From the NCBI GenBank assembly GCA_041567315.1, contig JBFGCA010000001.1, forward strand, positions 1-64,000: a stretch of DNA of 64,000 nucleotides, in the 5' to 3' direction. The translations under genes were made by a program, and so were the position numbers. This document shows positions 16,669 to 25,158 of this stretch, one piece after another. Source of the stretch: JBFGCA01 sp041567315 (lineage in GTDB: Bacteria > Acidobacteriota > Thermoanaerobaculia > Multivoradales > JAHEKO01). Below the pieces are notes generated by a model, which did no database searches, was not told the origin of the DNA, and worked only from the letters and a program-made list of their open reading frames with translations. Within the stretch, counting starts at the first letter, position 1, and each line of letters opens with the position of its first letter.

Positions 16669-17757
16669 CTAGGTCATCGCCGCCGAGCTGATCTCGGGGT
16701 GGCGGCGGACGAAATCGACCAGGCGGTCGAGGTAGGCGGTCACCGTCGGCGCCCGGATGCCGCTGCCGTCGAGGTCGGCCAGCGTGTTGGCGCAGGTGTA
16801 GTGGGTGGGATGAACGAAGTAGTCGACCGTGCCGGCGGGGATCTTCATCAGCCAGTAGACGCCGGGCACCCAGCCGAGGGCGGCCTTGGCAACGCCGAGC
16901 GGCAGCGGCAGCGGCACCACCTTGCGCCGGGTGGTCTTGCCGATCGCCCGCACCAGCTCCTCGACGGTCGGCGGCTCGGGGTCGCAGAGCTGGTAGACCT
17001 TGCCGGCCGAGACGGCGAGGCCGCTGAGGTGGGTGACGGCGTCGACCACGAAGTCGCGCGGCACCACGTTGACCCGCACCGCGCTGGGATCGCCCACCAT
17101 CGGCATCAGCGCCAATCCCGGCTGGCGGAGCAGCCAGCGGATGACGAAGTAGGGACCGTCGTACTTCTGGGTGGCGCCGGTGCGGCTGTCGCCGACCACG
17201 ATCGCCGGCCGGTAGACGGTGGCGGGCAGCCCGCCCTGCATCCGCTCCTGGACCTCGACCTCGGCCAGGTACTTGGTCTCTTCGTAATAGTTGTTGAACC
17301 GCTGCCCCTTGACCAGGTCCTCTTCGCCGTAGATGCCGGCGTAGCGGCCGCTGACGTAGCAGGTGCTGACGTACTGGAAGCGGGCGAGGTCCGGGCAGCC
17401 GGCGGCGAAGTCGAGGACGTGGCGGGTGCCGTCGACGTTGACCCGCATCGCCGTGCGGCGCCGCACCTCGATGTCGTAGACCGCCGCCAGGTGGTAGACC
17501 TCGACCGTCTCGCGCCGCAGCCGATCGCCGTCGGCGAGCCCCAGGTCGGGGCGGGTGATGTCGCCCTCGACCAGCTCCACCCGGCCGGAGAGCGCCGGCT
17601 GCGCCGCCTCCAGCTCGTCGAGCCGCCGGCGGGCCAGCTCCGCGAACTTGGGCTGGACCAGACAGGCGGCGCCCAGCCCGGGGTCGCGGGCCAGCACCCG
17701 CGGCAGCAGCTCGGAGCCCAGGAAGCCGGGAAACCCGGTGAAGAACAAAAGACCCAT
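16669..17757 (-). CDS. Extended SDR / fatty acyl reductase-like (NAD_binding_4) protein
   Basis: NAD(P)-dependent oxidoreductase of 362 residues resembling the thioester- or fatty-acyl-CoA reductase branch of extended SDRs. The glycine motif TGFPGFLG is at 8-15, close to the N-terminus. VYHLAAVYD, VSTCYVSG and the active-site pair YYEETK (Tyr-x-x-x-Lys) follow, then TVYRPAIVVGDSRTG. The larger frame upstream belongs to the neighbouring dehydrogenase in another frame; the ATG at 17757 is the proper start. It sits 14 bases after the GabD2-like dehydrogenase, so the pair may interconvert an acyl thioester, aldehyde and acid. The actual substrate is unknown. Confidence 0.82.
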   Translation of the reverse strand: MGLLFFTGFPGFLGSELLPRVLARDPGLGAACLVQPKFAELARRRLDELEAAQPALSGRVELVEGDITRPDLGLADGDRLRRETVEVYHLAAVYDIEVRRRTAMRVNVDGTRHVLDFAAGCPDLARFQYVSTCYVSGRYAGIYGEEDLVKGQRFNNYYEETKYLAEVEVQERMQGGLPATVYRPAIVVGDSRTGATQKYDGPYFVIRWLLRQPGLALMPMVGDPSAVRVNVVPRDFVVDAVTHLSGLAVSAGKVYQLCDPEPPTVEELVRAIGKTTRRKVVPLPLPLGVAKAALGWVPGVYWLMKIPAGTVDYFVHPTHYTCANTLADLDGSGIRAPTVTAYLDRLVDFVRRHPEISSAAMT

Positions 17758-17771
17758 CGCGTGCCCCCGGA

Positions 17772-19388
17772 TCAGCGCAGGCCGGGCACCCGGCGAAGCA
17801 CCTTGAGCAGCCCGCTCAGCAGCTGGCTGTAGCCCTCGTCGCCGAGCGCCGGCGGCGCCGCCAGCGGCAGACCGCGCTGGACGGCGACGGTCTGCGGCTC
17901 GGTGTACTTGAGGATCCCCTCGGCGCCGTGGCGGCGCCCCAGGCCCGAGTCCTTGAAGCCGCCCATCGGCGCGTCGACCGACGCCCAGGCGGCGGCGTAG
18001 GCCTCGTTGACGTTGACGGTGCCGGCCTGGAGCCGGGTGGCCAGCTCGACGCCGGCGTCGGCGGCGCGGGTCCAGACGCTGGCGCTCAGCCCGTAGGCGG
18101 TGTCGTTGGCGCGGGCCAGCGCCTCCTCCAGATCGTCGAACGGGAAGACCGCGACCACCGGGCCGAAGGTCTCCTCCGACCACAGCGCCATCTGCCGGGT
18201 CACCCCCTCGAGCACCGTCGGCTCGTAGAAGGTCGGACCGAGGTCGGGCCGCGCCCGGCCGCCGGTCAGCACCCGCGCCCCCTTTGCCACCGCGTCGGCG
18301 ACGTGGGCCTCGACCTTGGCGAGCTGCTCCTCGCTGACCAGGCAGCCGAGGTCGGGCTCGTAGTCGAGCGCGCTGCCCAGCTCGAGGGCGGCGGTGCGCT
18401 CGACGAAGCGGCGCACGAACTCGTCGTAGATCGGCCGCGCCGCGAACAGCCGCTCGATCGAGATGCACAGCTGGCCGGTGTTGGCAAAACAGCCGCGGAC
18501 GGCGCCCTCGGCCGCCGCCTCGAGGTCGGCATCTTCTAGCACCAGCATCGGGTTCTTGCCGCCCAGCTCCATCGAGCAGCCGATCAGCCGCTCGCCGGCC
18601 TGGGCGGCCACCCGCCGGCCGGTGGCGGTCGAGCCGGTGAAGCAGACGTAGTCGACGCGATCGACCAGCGCCGGGCCCAGCTCGGCGCCGCTGCCGGTGA
18701 CCACCTGGAAGAGGTCGAACGGCAGCCCCGCCTCCTGGAGCAGCTCGACCGACCACAGGGCGGTGAAGGTGGCCTGGCGGTCGGGCTTGAGCACCACCGC
18801 GTTGCCGGCGATGAGCGCCGGGATGGCGTCGGTCACCGCCAGGGTCAGCGGATAGTTCCACGGCGAGATGAAGCCCACCACGCCGCGCGGGTGGTGGTAC
18901 TCCCAGGTCGCGGTGAGCGCCGGCAGCGCCCCCTTGCGGCGGCGCGGGGCCAGGTGGCGGGCGGCGTGATGCGCGTAGTAGCGCGACACCACCGCGACGT
19001 CGGCCACCTCCTCGAAACCGTGCTTGCGGGCCTTGCCGGTCTCGAGCTGGATGAGGTCGAGGACCTCCTCGCGGCGCTCGAGGATCAGGTCGTGATAGCG
19101 CACGAAGAGCGCGGTGCGCTCGGCCAGCGAGCGTGCCGCCCATTCGCGCTGCGCGCGGCGCGCCCGCTGCACGGCCTTCTCCACGGTGGCGGCCGTAGAT
19201 CGCGGATACTCTCCCAGCACCTCGCCGGTGAACGGCGCCCGCGCCTCGAGGCTCCCCGCCTCGTCACCCGCCCGCGGCACCATCGCCGCCAGCCGCTCGA
19301 GGAGCTCGGGCGTGATGCGCCCGGCGCCGCTGAAGCGCGCCCCCGGGGCCGCGCCGGCGGCCGGCACCGGTTCGAGTGTCGCGACCAT
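17772..19388 (-). CDS. Succinate-semialdehyde dehydrogenase, GabD2-like
   Basis: Aldehyde dehydrogenase of 538 residues that most resembles mycobacterial GabD2, oxidising succinate semialdehyde with NADP+. It has GVVGFISPWNYPLTL, FTGSTATGRRV, the base Glu in SMELGGKNPM and the nucleophile Cys in NTGQLCISIERL. The C-terminal stretch APMGGFKDSGLGRRHG and LKYTEPQTVAVQR also match that branch. Two ATGs occur, at 19394 and 19388. AGGAG directly abuts the first but lies six bases before the second, so 19388 (MVATLEP) is chosen. It is the first gene of an operon with the SDR and aspartyl-protease genes. Confidence 0.88.
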   Translation of the reverse strand: MVATLEPVPAAGAAPGARFSGAGRITPELLERLAAMVPRAGDEAGSLEARAPFTGEVLGEYPRSTAATVEKAVQRARRAQREWAARSLAERTALFVRYHDLILERREEVLDLIQLETGKARKHGFEEVADVAVVSRYYAHHAARHLAPRRRKGALPALTATWEYHHPRGVVGFISPWNYPLTLAVTDAIPALIAGNAVVLKPDRQATFTALWSVELLQEAGLPFDLFQVVTGSGAELGPALVDRVDYVCFTGSTATGRRVAAQAGERLIGCSMELGGKNPMLVLEDADLEAAAEGAVRGCFANTGQLCISIERLFAARPIYDEFVRRFVERTAALELGSALDYEPDLGCLVSEEQLAKVEAHVADAVAKGARVLTGGRARPDLGPTFYEPTVLEGVTRQMALWSEETFGPVVAVFPFDDLEEALARANDTAYGLSASVWTRAADAGVELATRLQAGTVNVNEAYAAAWASVDAPMGGFKDSGLGRRHGAEGILKYTEPQTVAVQRGLPLAAPPALGDEGYSQLLSGLLKVLRRVPGLR

Positions 19389-19506
19389 GGTCATCTCCTC
19401 TCGACGGGAAGTTTCGGCGGGCGCCGGCGACCGCGCCGCGAACGGTGGCTCGCCGGCCTCGGGCATTATCCCACGCCGCGGCAGCCCGTCTCCAGCCACA
19501 GAAAAA

Positions 19507-19533
19507 GGCGCCGGCGCGTGGTGCGCCGGCGCC
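19507..19533 (-). terminator. Rho-independent terminator of the metzincin operon
   Basis: A perfect 11-bp stem (GGCGCCGGCGC with its complement) closes a 5-base loop. It is followed on the minus strand by five Ts, 47 bases past the metzincin stop codon. It is the cleanest terminator in the window. Confidence 0.9.
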
Positions 19534-19579
19534 CGAGGATCCGCCGCGCGGACCCGGCGAGCGGGGTCCGCCGGCACCG

Positions 19580-21049
19580 CTACGGCAACAGCCCCCAGCC
19601 CTCGTCCAGGAACAGCAACGGGGTGAGGTCGACGTCGGTCGCCGCCTCGAGCGTGGAGGTGATGAACGGCTCCATCAGCAGGTTGGGGCTCGCCGTGGTG
19701 TCCCAGTGCGAGATCGACGAGCCGAGCGCCACCGGGTCGGGGGCGTAGAGCCGCACCAGACCGGCCGTGGTCCCGGCCAGGAAGTCCCCGTCGAAGATCA
19801 GCTTGACGTTGACCCCGGGAAGCTGGGCCTTGATGAGGTCGCCGTCGTCGCGGGTGATGCCCACCGAGGGGATGGTGATCAGGGGCGAGGAGCCCCCCAT
19901 CGGCGGCAGCCCCTTGGCCAGGTTGTTGGCCACCATCACCCCCTTGGCGCCGGCCACCTGGGCGTTGAACACCTTCTGCACGAAGGAGCAGGCGCCGCGG
20001 TCGACCAGCGCGATCTTGCCGTGGACGTTGTTGAGGATCGGCTCGCACCCGTCGTTGGGCGCGCCGCTGCCGTCGTCGGCCAGGACCACCTGACCGCTGG
20101 TCCCGCCGCCGGGGTTGAGCGGCGGGCCGAAGGACGCCGTCTGGGCCTCGTAGCTGCCGACGATCCCCTTGGGCCGGAGCACGCGCACCGAGGGGCGCGG
20201 TCCCAGCACCAGGGGCGCGGCGGCGGTGACCGCCGGACCGTCCCACACCACGTTGAAGGTGTTGATCGCCGAGGCGACGCGCTCGGCCGCGGTCATCGCG
20301 TCCCAGTGCTTGCCGGTGGTCAGGTCGAGGGTGAAGCGGCTGTAGATGTCCTTGTCGAGCGGCGGCGGCGCCGGCCCCAGCCCGCTGGCCTCGTTGATGA
20401 AGTTCGAGAAGCCCAGGCCGTGGGCGTACTCGTGCATGACGACGTTCAGCAGGTCGATGCCGCCCCCCGAGTTGTTGTCGAAGCCGTAGTACCAGCCGAT
20501 TCCCCCGAGGCAGGCGGGATCGGAGTCCAGCCGGTCGTTGAACAGCGACACGATGTCGTCGTTGAACGGCGGCGCGAAGAACCCGGGATCGGGCGGCCCC
20601 GGCGTCAGGTCGACGCCCCCCAGCGCGTTGGCCAGCGCCGAGTGGTACCAGGTGTCGGCGAACCCGGCGCCCGCGAAGTTGGCGAAGATCTGGATGGTGC
20701 CGGCCGCTCCCAGCACCGCCGAGGTCGGGGTGCAGGGCAAGGGGCCGAAGAAAGTCCCGGCCGGGAAGAAGGTGCCCTGGATGACGATGGTCACCGGGCT
20801 GTCCAGCACCGCGCCCCACAGGTCGGCGGCGAACTGGAAGACGTTGAGGCGCTGCTCGCCCAGGGTGACCCCCGGGTTGCCGCCCACCGGCGCCACCGGC
20901 GTCGGGTCGTTGAAGCCGAACCCCGGCGGGTCGGTGTTGTTGATGATGAAGGTGGCGGCCCCGGCGGGGACGGCGGCGGCGACGGCGAGGGTCAGGCTCA
21001 GGGCGAGCGCGGCGAGCATACGGCCGGCGGCGTTTCGTCGGCGCGTCAT
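19580..21049 (-). CDS. Secreted metzincin-like protease with PA domain
   Basis: Exported zinc endopeptidase of 489 residues. A signal peptide spans about 1-31 (ending PAGAA). The catalytic helix VMHEYAHGLGF (His206, Glu207, His210) is followed by Gly-Phe, as in metzincin-type HExxHxxG motifs, though the third ligand is not obvious. A protease-associated domain lies at about 300-420 (KIALVDRGACSFVQKV, then AGAKGVMVANN). The final residues FLDEGWGLLP resemble a conserved end of such secreted proteins. Its ATG directly follows the TAG of the upstream small secreted protein (21049/21050), so the two are co-translated. It probably degrades extracellular protein. Confidence 0.86.
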   Translation of the reverse strand: MTRRRNAAGRMLAALALSLTLAVAAAVPAGAATFIINNTDPPGFGFNDPTPVAPVGGNPGVTLGEQRLNVFQFAADLWGAVLDSPVTIVIQGTFFPAGTFFGPLPCTPTSAVLGAAGTIQIFANFAGAGFADTWYHSALANALGGVDLTPGPPDPGFFAPPFNDDIVSLFNDRLDSDPACLGGIGWYYGFDNNSGGGIDLLNVVMHEYAHGLGFSNFINEASGLGPAPPPLDKDIYSRFTLDLTTGKHWDAMTAAERVASAINTFNVVWDGPAVTAAAPLVLGPRPSVRVLRPKGIVGSYEAQTASFGPPLNPGGGTSGQVVLADDGSGAPNDGCEPILNNVHGKIALVDRGACSFVQKVFNAQVAGAKGVMVANNLAKGLPPMGGSSPLITIPSVGITRDDGDLIKAQLPGVNVKLIFDGDFLAGTTAGLVRLYAPDPVALGSSISHWDTTASPNLLMEPFITSTLEAATDVDLTPLLFLDEGWGLLP

Positions 21050-21496
21050 CTACTTCTCCTCCGGGCCGGCGGTCCGATCCGCAGCGGCCGAAGCCGCGAG
21101 GAAGTCGGCCGCCTCCTGCGGGCTCTCGACGCAGCGGGTGACGACCCCGCCCTCGGCGTCGGCGCGGGCCAGCGACAGGCTCAGGTAGCTGGGATCGAGC
21201 ACCATCGAGACGGTGCCGTCCTCGCGATGGTCGGGCCGCGAGTCGAAGCCGCGCGGAGCGAAGATCTCCTGCAATCCGGCGGCGAGCCGCCCCGCCTCCT
21301 CCTCGGTCGGCGGGCGCAAGCGGCCCGTCTCCGGATCGACGAAGACCTGTACTCCGGCCACCGTCACCGGCAGACCCGCCTCGCCGGCGGCCGGCGCGGC
21401 CCCCTGCGCACTGGCTTCGCCAGCGGCCATCGCCGGCGCCCCGGCGCCGGCGACCATGGCGGCGACGGCCATCAAGACTCCGAGTGTCTGCAACAT
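21050..21496 (-). CDS. Small secreted protein upstream of metzincin
   Basis: Unrecognised 148-residue protein with a clear signal peptide (MLQTLGVLMAVAAMVAG, cleavage near MAAG). The mature part is acidic with VFVDPETGRLRPPTEEEA near the middle, similar in feel to short proteins encoded next to acidobacterial secreted peptidases. The start at 21496 is preferred over the ATG at 21559 because AGGAGG lies eight bases upstream and the signal peptide then begins correctly. The stop abuts the protease start without a gap. A role as chaperone, propeptide or inhibitor of the protease is only a guess from linkage. Confidence 0.7.
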   Translation of the reverse strand: MLQTLGVLMAVAAMVAGAGAPAMAAGEASAQGAAPAAGEAGLPVTVAGVQVFVDPETGRLRPPTEEEAGRLAAGLQEIFAPRGFDSRPDHREDGTVSMVLDPSYLSLSLARADAEGGVVTRCVESPQEAADFLAASAAADRTAGPEEK

Positions 21497-21705
21497 CCTG
21501 CGGTCCTCCTTTCCAGAGGGAGTCGGGAGAGAGGTCGGCCGGGCACGCGCCCGGCGCACACCGGGCCTGGCGGATCCCCCGTGAGTGCTGCCAGGCCAAC
21601 GAGAAGGTATTCCCCGCGGCTCCCAGCGTCAACCTGAAACTTTGTTCTCAATCGTCCTCCAGAGCCGACCCGGCAGGCCGCTGCGGGCCGGCCGGGTTTG
21701 CACGC

Positions 21706-21734
21706 TTGGCGGACCCGAACGACCGCGGTAGACT
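21706..21734 (+). promoter_or_regulatory. Promoter upstream of the 21825 lipoprotein gene
   Basis: TTGGCG (21706-21711), a 17-base spacer and TAGACT (21729-21734). The 328-base gap 21497-21824 between divergent genes otherwise holds only the AGGAGG of the minus-strand gene. Confidence 0.45.
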
Positions 21735-21824
21735 GCCCCCCTCGCGCGGCACGCCGGTCCCGGCGCGCGCCTTGCGGGCAGCCGTCGACGCAACCTCCGA
21801 GACCTCAGGGACGTAACACACAGC

Positions 21825-22337
21825 ATGCGCTTCCGCCGAGACGGGAGAGGCCGGAGGGCTCTACCGTGCACGCCTCAGCCCGGGGGGCTGCGGCGCGTTC
21901 CGGTGCCGGCCGGTTGGCTCCTCGCCGTGCCCTTGCTGGCCGCGCTGGCTGCCTGCGGCGGTGCCCAGGGAGACCTGTGGAGCCTGGACGGCGGGCTGGA
22001 GCCGGCGCCGGCCGCGGCGCCCGCCAAGCTGGCGCGGTCGAAGGCCGACTGCTCGGACCGCTACGGAGCCGGAACGGCGGCGGGTCTGCCCGACGTGCCG
22101 GCGGCGCCGCCCGCGGCCGAGGTCGCTGTTCCGGCCGAGCCCGTGGCCGGGTCTCCGGCCGGGCCCGGGCCGCAGCCGATCGCCGAGGGCGGTCCGGGGG
22201 CGGGCTGGTCCTCGCCGGTCAGCGGCGAGCTGGAGGAGCTGGTGCTCTTCCCCCGCTTCGTGGTCGGCACCCCCGGTCTGGGGGCCTACTCGCCCGACTG
22301 CGAGCTGGGCGACGACCCCTACGGCAACTGTCTCTAG
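21825..22337 (+). CDS. Hypothetical lipoprotein
   Basis: Unrecognised protein of 170 residues. An Arg-rich N-terminus precedes a hydrophobic stretch and the lipobox LAAC (near residue 44), so it is probably lipid-anchored. A Pro/Ala-rich linker (about 60-120) leads to a short C-terminal segment with VSGELEELVLFPRFVVGTPG and two Cys near the end (SPDCELGDDPYGNCL). No enzyme motif is visible. No Shine-Dalgarno precedes the ATG at 21825. A promoter-like pair lies about 90 bases upstream, and a small PDZ protein follows 74 bases downstream. Coding status is supported by the signal peptide and third-position GC rather than by homology. Confidence 0.6.
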   Translation: MRFRRDGRGRRALPCTPQPGGLRRVPVPAGWLLAVPLLAALAACGGAQGDLWSLDGGLEPAPAAAPAKLARSKADCSDRYGAGTAAGLPDVPAAPPAAEVAVPAEPVAGSPAGPGPQPIAEGGPGAGWSSPVSGELEELVLFPRFVVGTPGLGAYSPDCELGDDPYGNCL

Positions 22338-22411
22338 GAGCGCGGGAGCCACGGCCGAGCGCGGCCGCGACGACGAACGATCGATCGAGAAACCAAGAAA
22401 GGAACCCCGAG

Positions 22412-22891
22412 ATGAAGAAATGGATGATCCTCAGCCTGGTGCTGGCCCTCGCCGCGGCGCTGCCGCTGGCGGCCGGCGACTACAAGTGCAACGAGTCGAC
22501 CGACACGTGTCTGAAAATGATGGCCGAGAAGCTCCGCGGCCGCGGCTGGGTGGGCATCGAGATGGACGAGGCCGAGGACGGGACGCTGACGGTCAAGAAG
22601 GTCATCCCCGGCAGCCCGGCCGAGGCGGCGGGCTTCCAGGCCGGCGACGCGCTGGCGGCGATGAACGGCGTCCGCTTCTCCAAGGAGAACGAGGCCTCGC
22701 TCAAGGAGACCTACAAGAGCTTCACCCCCGGCAACACCGTCAACTACACGGTGGCCCGCGGCGACAGCGAGGTCGACCTCGAGATCAAGCTGGCCAGCCT
22801 CCCCGAGACGGTGATGGCCCAGTGGATCGGGCAGCACATGCTGGAGCACCACCTCAAGAGCGGCGAGAAGGAGATGGTCGAGAGCCCGTAA
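22412..22891 (+). CDS. Secreted single-PDZ-domain protein
   Basis: Exported 159-residue protein. A signal peptide (MKKWMILSLVLALAAALPLAAG) is followed by two cysteines (YKCNESTDTC) and a PDZ domain at about residues 45-130, with GWVGIEMDE, VIPGSPAEAAGFQAGD and ALAAMNG. It lacks a protease domain, so it may act as a periplasmic peptide-binding or scaffold protein. AAGGAA lies ten bases before the ATG, while the frame is open far upstream without coding signs. It is followed within 25 bases by a strong terminator, ending the unit that may begin with the lipoprotein gene at 21825. Confidence 0.85.
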   Translation: MKKWMILSLVLALAAALPLAAGDYKCNESTDTCLKMMAEKLRGRGWVGIEMDEAEDGTLTVKKVIPGSPAEAAGFQAGDALAAMNGVRFSKENEASLKETYKSFTPGNTVNYTVARGDSEVDLEIKLASLPETVMAQWIGQHMLEHHLKSGEKEMVESP

Positions 22892-22914
22892 CCCGACACT
22901 CGTCGACAAACTCG

Positions 22915-22957
22915 GGCGGCGGCGCGGTCCTTTGACCCGCCGCCGCCTTCGTTTTGA
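22915..22957 (+). terminator. Rho-independent terminator after PDZ gene
   Basis: A 10-bp perfect stem (22915-22924 with 22938-22947) around a 13-base loop is followed by TTCGTTTTGAG. It separates the PDZ gene from the ACP gene. Confidence 0.8.
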
Positions 22958-23109
22958 GACCGCTTGCACCCGGCCCCGGCCGGCCCCTGGGCCGCATTCG
23001 GACCTGTCCGCTTTCGGGTATCATCACGCCGGCGCGCCCGCCCGACGGGCGCCGCTCCCGCCCCATGCGTGGCGGCCCGCCACCAGCCGGAGACACCGAG
23101 GAGAGTGCC

Positions 23110-23367
23110 ATGACCGAGACTGATGCCGTCCGGGAGCGGGTGATCGCCCACCTGCTGGAAGCCTCGGACCAGGAGCTGGAGGCGGCCGAGGTGACCGCCG
23201 CCACCCGGCTGCGCGAGGACCTCGACCTCAGCTCGCTCCAGGCGGTGACCCTGGTCATGGACCTCGAGGACGAGTTCGGCATCACCGTCGAGGACGAGGA
23301 GCTCGAGGGTCTGGCCACGGTGGGCGACGTGTTCTCCCTGATCGAGCGCAAGCAGGGTGGCGAGTAG
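23110..23367 (+). CDS. Acyl carrier protein
   Basis: Carrier of 85 residues whose serine is modified with 4'-phosphopantetheine to hold acyl chains. The attachment region reads LREDLDLSSLQAV, with Ser42 the probable site (usual DSL replaced by SSL), followed by VMDLEDEFGITVEDEEL as in fatty-acid ACPs. It is acidic overall. GAGGAG lies seven bases before the ATG. It overlaps the ketosynthase gene by 11 bases and begins an ACP-ketosynthase-dehydratase trio. Given the non-standard DSL motif and partners, it is probably a dedicated carrier rather than the main AcpP, but this is inference. Confidence 0.88.
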   Translation: MTETDAVRERVIAHLLEASDQELEAAEVTAATRLREDLDLSSLQAVTLVMDLEDEFGITVEDEELEGLATVGDVFSLIERKQGGE

Positions 23368-24628
23368 CCTCGCCGGGAACGTGCCGCGGCGGGTCGTCGT
23401 CACCGGAGTCGGGCTGGTGTCGTGTCTGGGACACGACCTCGACTCGGCCCTCGACGCGCTGGCCGCCGGCCGCAGCGGCGTGCGGCTGATGGAGGGCTGG
23501 GAGCGCTACGGCCTGAAGAGCAGGGTGGCCGGCGCCATCGCCGACCTCGACGGCAAGCTGGAGGCCGCCCGGCTGCCCAAGAAGCTGGTGCCGGGCATGT
23601 CCGACGCTGCACTCTACTGCTCGCTGGCGGCGCTCGACGCGGTGGCCGACGCCGGTCTCGCCGATGAGCAGGTGCAGGACGCCGGCACCGGCTGCATCGT
23701 GGGCAGCGGCGTCGGCAGCGTCGAGTCGGTGTGGAAGGCGGCGTCGCTCTACTTCGCGGGCCGGATCCGCCGCGGCGACCCGTTCACCGTGCTGCGCTGC
23801 ATGTCCAGCTCGGCCAGCGCCGCGGTCGCCAACCTGCTCAAGATCCGCGGCCGCAGCTATTCGCTGAGCTCGGCCTGCGCCACCTCGGCCCACAACATCG
23901 GCCACGCCTGGGAGCTGATCCGCAGCGGCGCGCTCGAGCGGGCGGTGGCCGGCGGCGGCGAAGACGTCCACGAGCTCATCACCGCCGCCTTCCAGACCCT
24001 GAGGCTGGCGCTCTCGAGCCGCTTCAACGACACCCCCGAGCGCGCCTCGCGCCCCTACGACGCCGCCCGCGACGGCTTCGTGATCGGCGGCGGCGGCGGC
24101 GTGGTGGTGCTCGAGGAGCTGGAATCGGCGCTCGCCCGCGGCGCCCGGATCCGCGCCGAGCTGGCGGGCTACGGGGCGACCTCCGACGGCCACGACATGG
24201 TGCTCCCCGAGCCTGACGGCACCCAGGCCGCGGCGTGCATGCGGCAGGCCGTCGCCAGCGCCGGTCTCGAGCCCGGCGACGTCGACTACGTCAACACCCA
24301 CGGAACCTCGACCCCGCACGGCGACGTCGCCGAGGTGCGCGCCCTGCGCCAGGTGTTCGGCGACCGCCTGCCGCCCTTCTCCTCCACCAAGTCGATGACC
24401 GGGCACGGCATCGGCGCCGCCGGCGCCCTCGAGCTGATCTTCTGCATCGGGATGATGGAGCGCGGCTTCCTCGCCCCCTCGATCAACGTCGAGGACCCCG
24501 ATCCCGAGGTGGCCGGCCTGCCCCTGGTCACCGAGACGCGGCCGGCGCGGCCGACCACCGTGCTCTCCAACAACTTCGGCTTCGGCGGCACCAACGCCGC
24601 CCTGGTCGTGCGGCGCTTCGATGGCTGA
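23357..24628 (+). CDS. fabB: Beta-ketoacyl-ACP synthase I (FabB-like)
   Basis: Condensing enzyme of type II fatty acid synthesis; 423 residues. The catalytic Cys174 is in SLSSACATSAHNIG, the histidines are His315 (NTHGTSTPHGD) and His350, and Lys345 is in STKSMTGHGIGAAG. RFNDTPERASRPYDAARDGF and GYGATSDGHDMV closely resemble E. coli FabB rather than FabF. FabB usually elongates the unsaturated branch made by FabA, but here the partner dehydratase is FabZ-like. The GTG at 23357 overlaps the ACP gene; the GTG at 23381 (VPRRVVVTGVG) is an equally good start. It overlaps the dehydratase gene by eight bases, so the trio is one translational unit. Confidence 0.92.
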   Translation: MASSLAGNVPRRVVVTGVGLVSCLGHDLDSALDALAAGRSGVRLMEGWERYGLKSRVAGAIADLDGKLEAARLPKKLVPGMSDAALYCSLAALDAVADAGLADEQVQDAGTGCIVGSGVGSVESVWKAASLYFAGRIRRGDPFTVLRCMSSSASAAVANLLKIRGRSYSLSSACATSAHNIGHAWELIRSGALERAVAGGGEDVHELITAAFQTLRLALSSRFNDTPERASRPYDAARDGFVIGGGGGVVVLEELESALARGARIRAELAGYGATSDGHDMVLPEPDGTQAAACMRQAVASAGLEPGDVDYVNTHGTSTPHGDVAEVRALRQVFGDRLPPFSSTKSMTGHGIGAAGALELIFCIGMMERGFLAPSINVEDPDPEVAGLPLVTETRPARPTTVLSNNFGFGGTNAALVVRRFDG

Positions 24629-25136
24629 CGGGCGCGAGCTGATCGACGGCCTGCGCCGCGCCGACGGCACGCTGGACCGGGCGGCGCTGCGCAAGATCCT
24701 TCCCTACGGCGAGGAGTTCCTGTTCGTCGACCGCGTCGAGCGGCTGACCGAAGAGGAGGTCGAGGCCAGCTTCCGGGTGCCCGACGACGCCCCCTACCTG
24801 CGGGCGCACTTCGTGGGCCTGCCGCTGATGCCGGGGGTGCTGATCGGCGAGGGGATGGCCCAGGCCGGCACCGTGCTGGTGCGCTACCGGCTCGAAGACC
24901 CCGCCAGCCGCGACCTGCTGGCCCTCGAGATCGAGCGCGCCCGCTTCCACTCGCCGGCCCGCCCCGGCGACGCGCTCGACTTCCGGGTGCGGCTGGTCAC
25001 CGCCGACTCGCGGGCGGCGCGGCTCGAGGGCAGGGCGACGGTCGGCGGCCGCACCGTCTGCCGCGCCCGGCTGGTGCTGGCGATCGTCGAGCGCCAGACC
25101 CTCCGCGCCCACCTGGCGGCGGCGGATTCCGCCTGA
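24621..25136 (+). CDS. FabZ-like 3-hydroxyacyl-ACP dehydratase (hotdog fold)
   Basis: Likely dehydrates 3-hydroxyacyl-ACP to the enoyl form. The 171-residue protein has the hotdog core with His63 in RAHFVGLPLMPG and Glu77 in VLIGEGMAQAG, the FabZ catalytic pair. The upstream block, usually LPHRYPFLLVDR, reads LPYGEEFLFVDR here, a marked change though not at a catalytic residue. A 25-residue N-terminal extension precedes it. It overlaps the ketosynthase gene and ends the ACP-KS-DH trio. No reductase is adjacent, so the set would borrow FabG/FabI from elsewhere or act on a special chain. Confidence 0.82.
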   Translation: MADGRELIDGLRRADGTLDRAALRKILPYGEEFLFVDRVERLTEEEVEASFRVPDDAPYLRAHFVGLPLMPGVLIGEGMAQAGTVLVRYRLEDPASRDLLALEIERARFHSPARPGDALDFRVRLVTADSRAARLEGRATVGGRTVCRARLVLAIVERQTLRAHLAAADSA

Positions 25137-25158
25137 GGGCGCGGCGGGGATTCACCGG

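Noticed and set aside
17772..21632. 1286-codon minus-strand frame covering the dehydrogenase and the metzincin region
   Set aside because: Only the part from 19388 downwards encodes the dehydrogenase; the rest is out of frame with the metzincin gene and crosses a strong terminator.
24621..25136. Loss of the catalytic His in the FabZ-like protein
   Set aside because: The changed His is in the non-catalytic LPHRYPF block; the true catalytic His63 and Glu77 are present.
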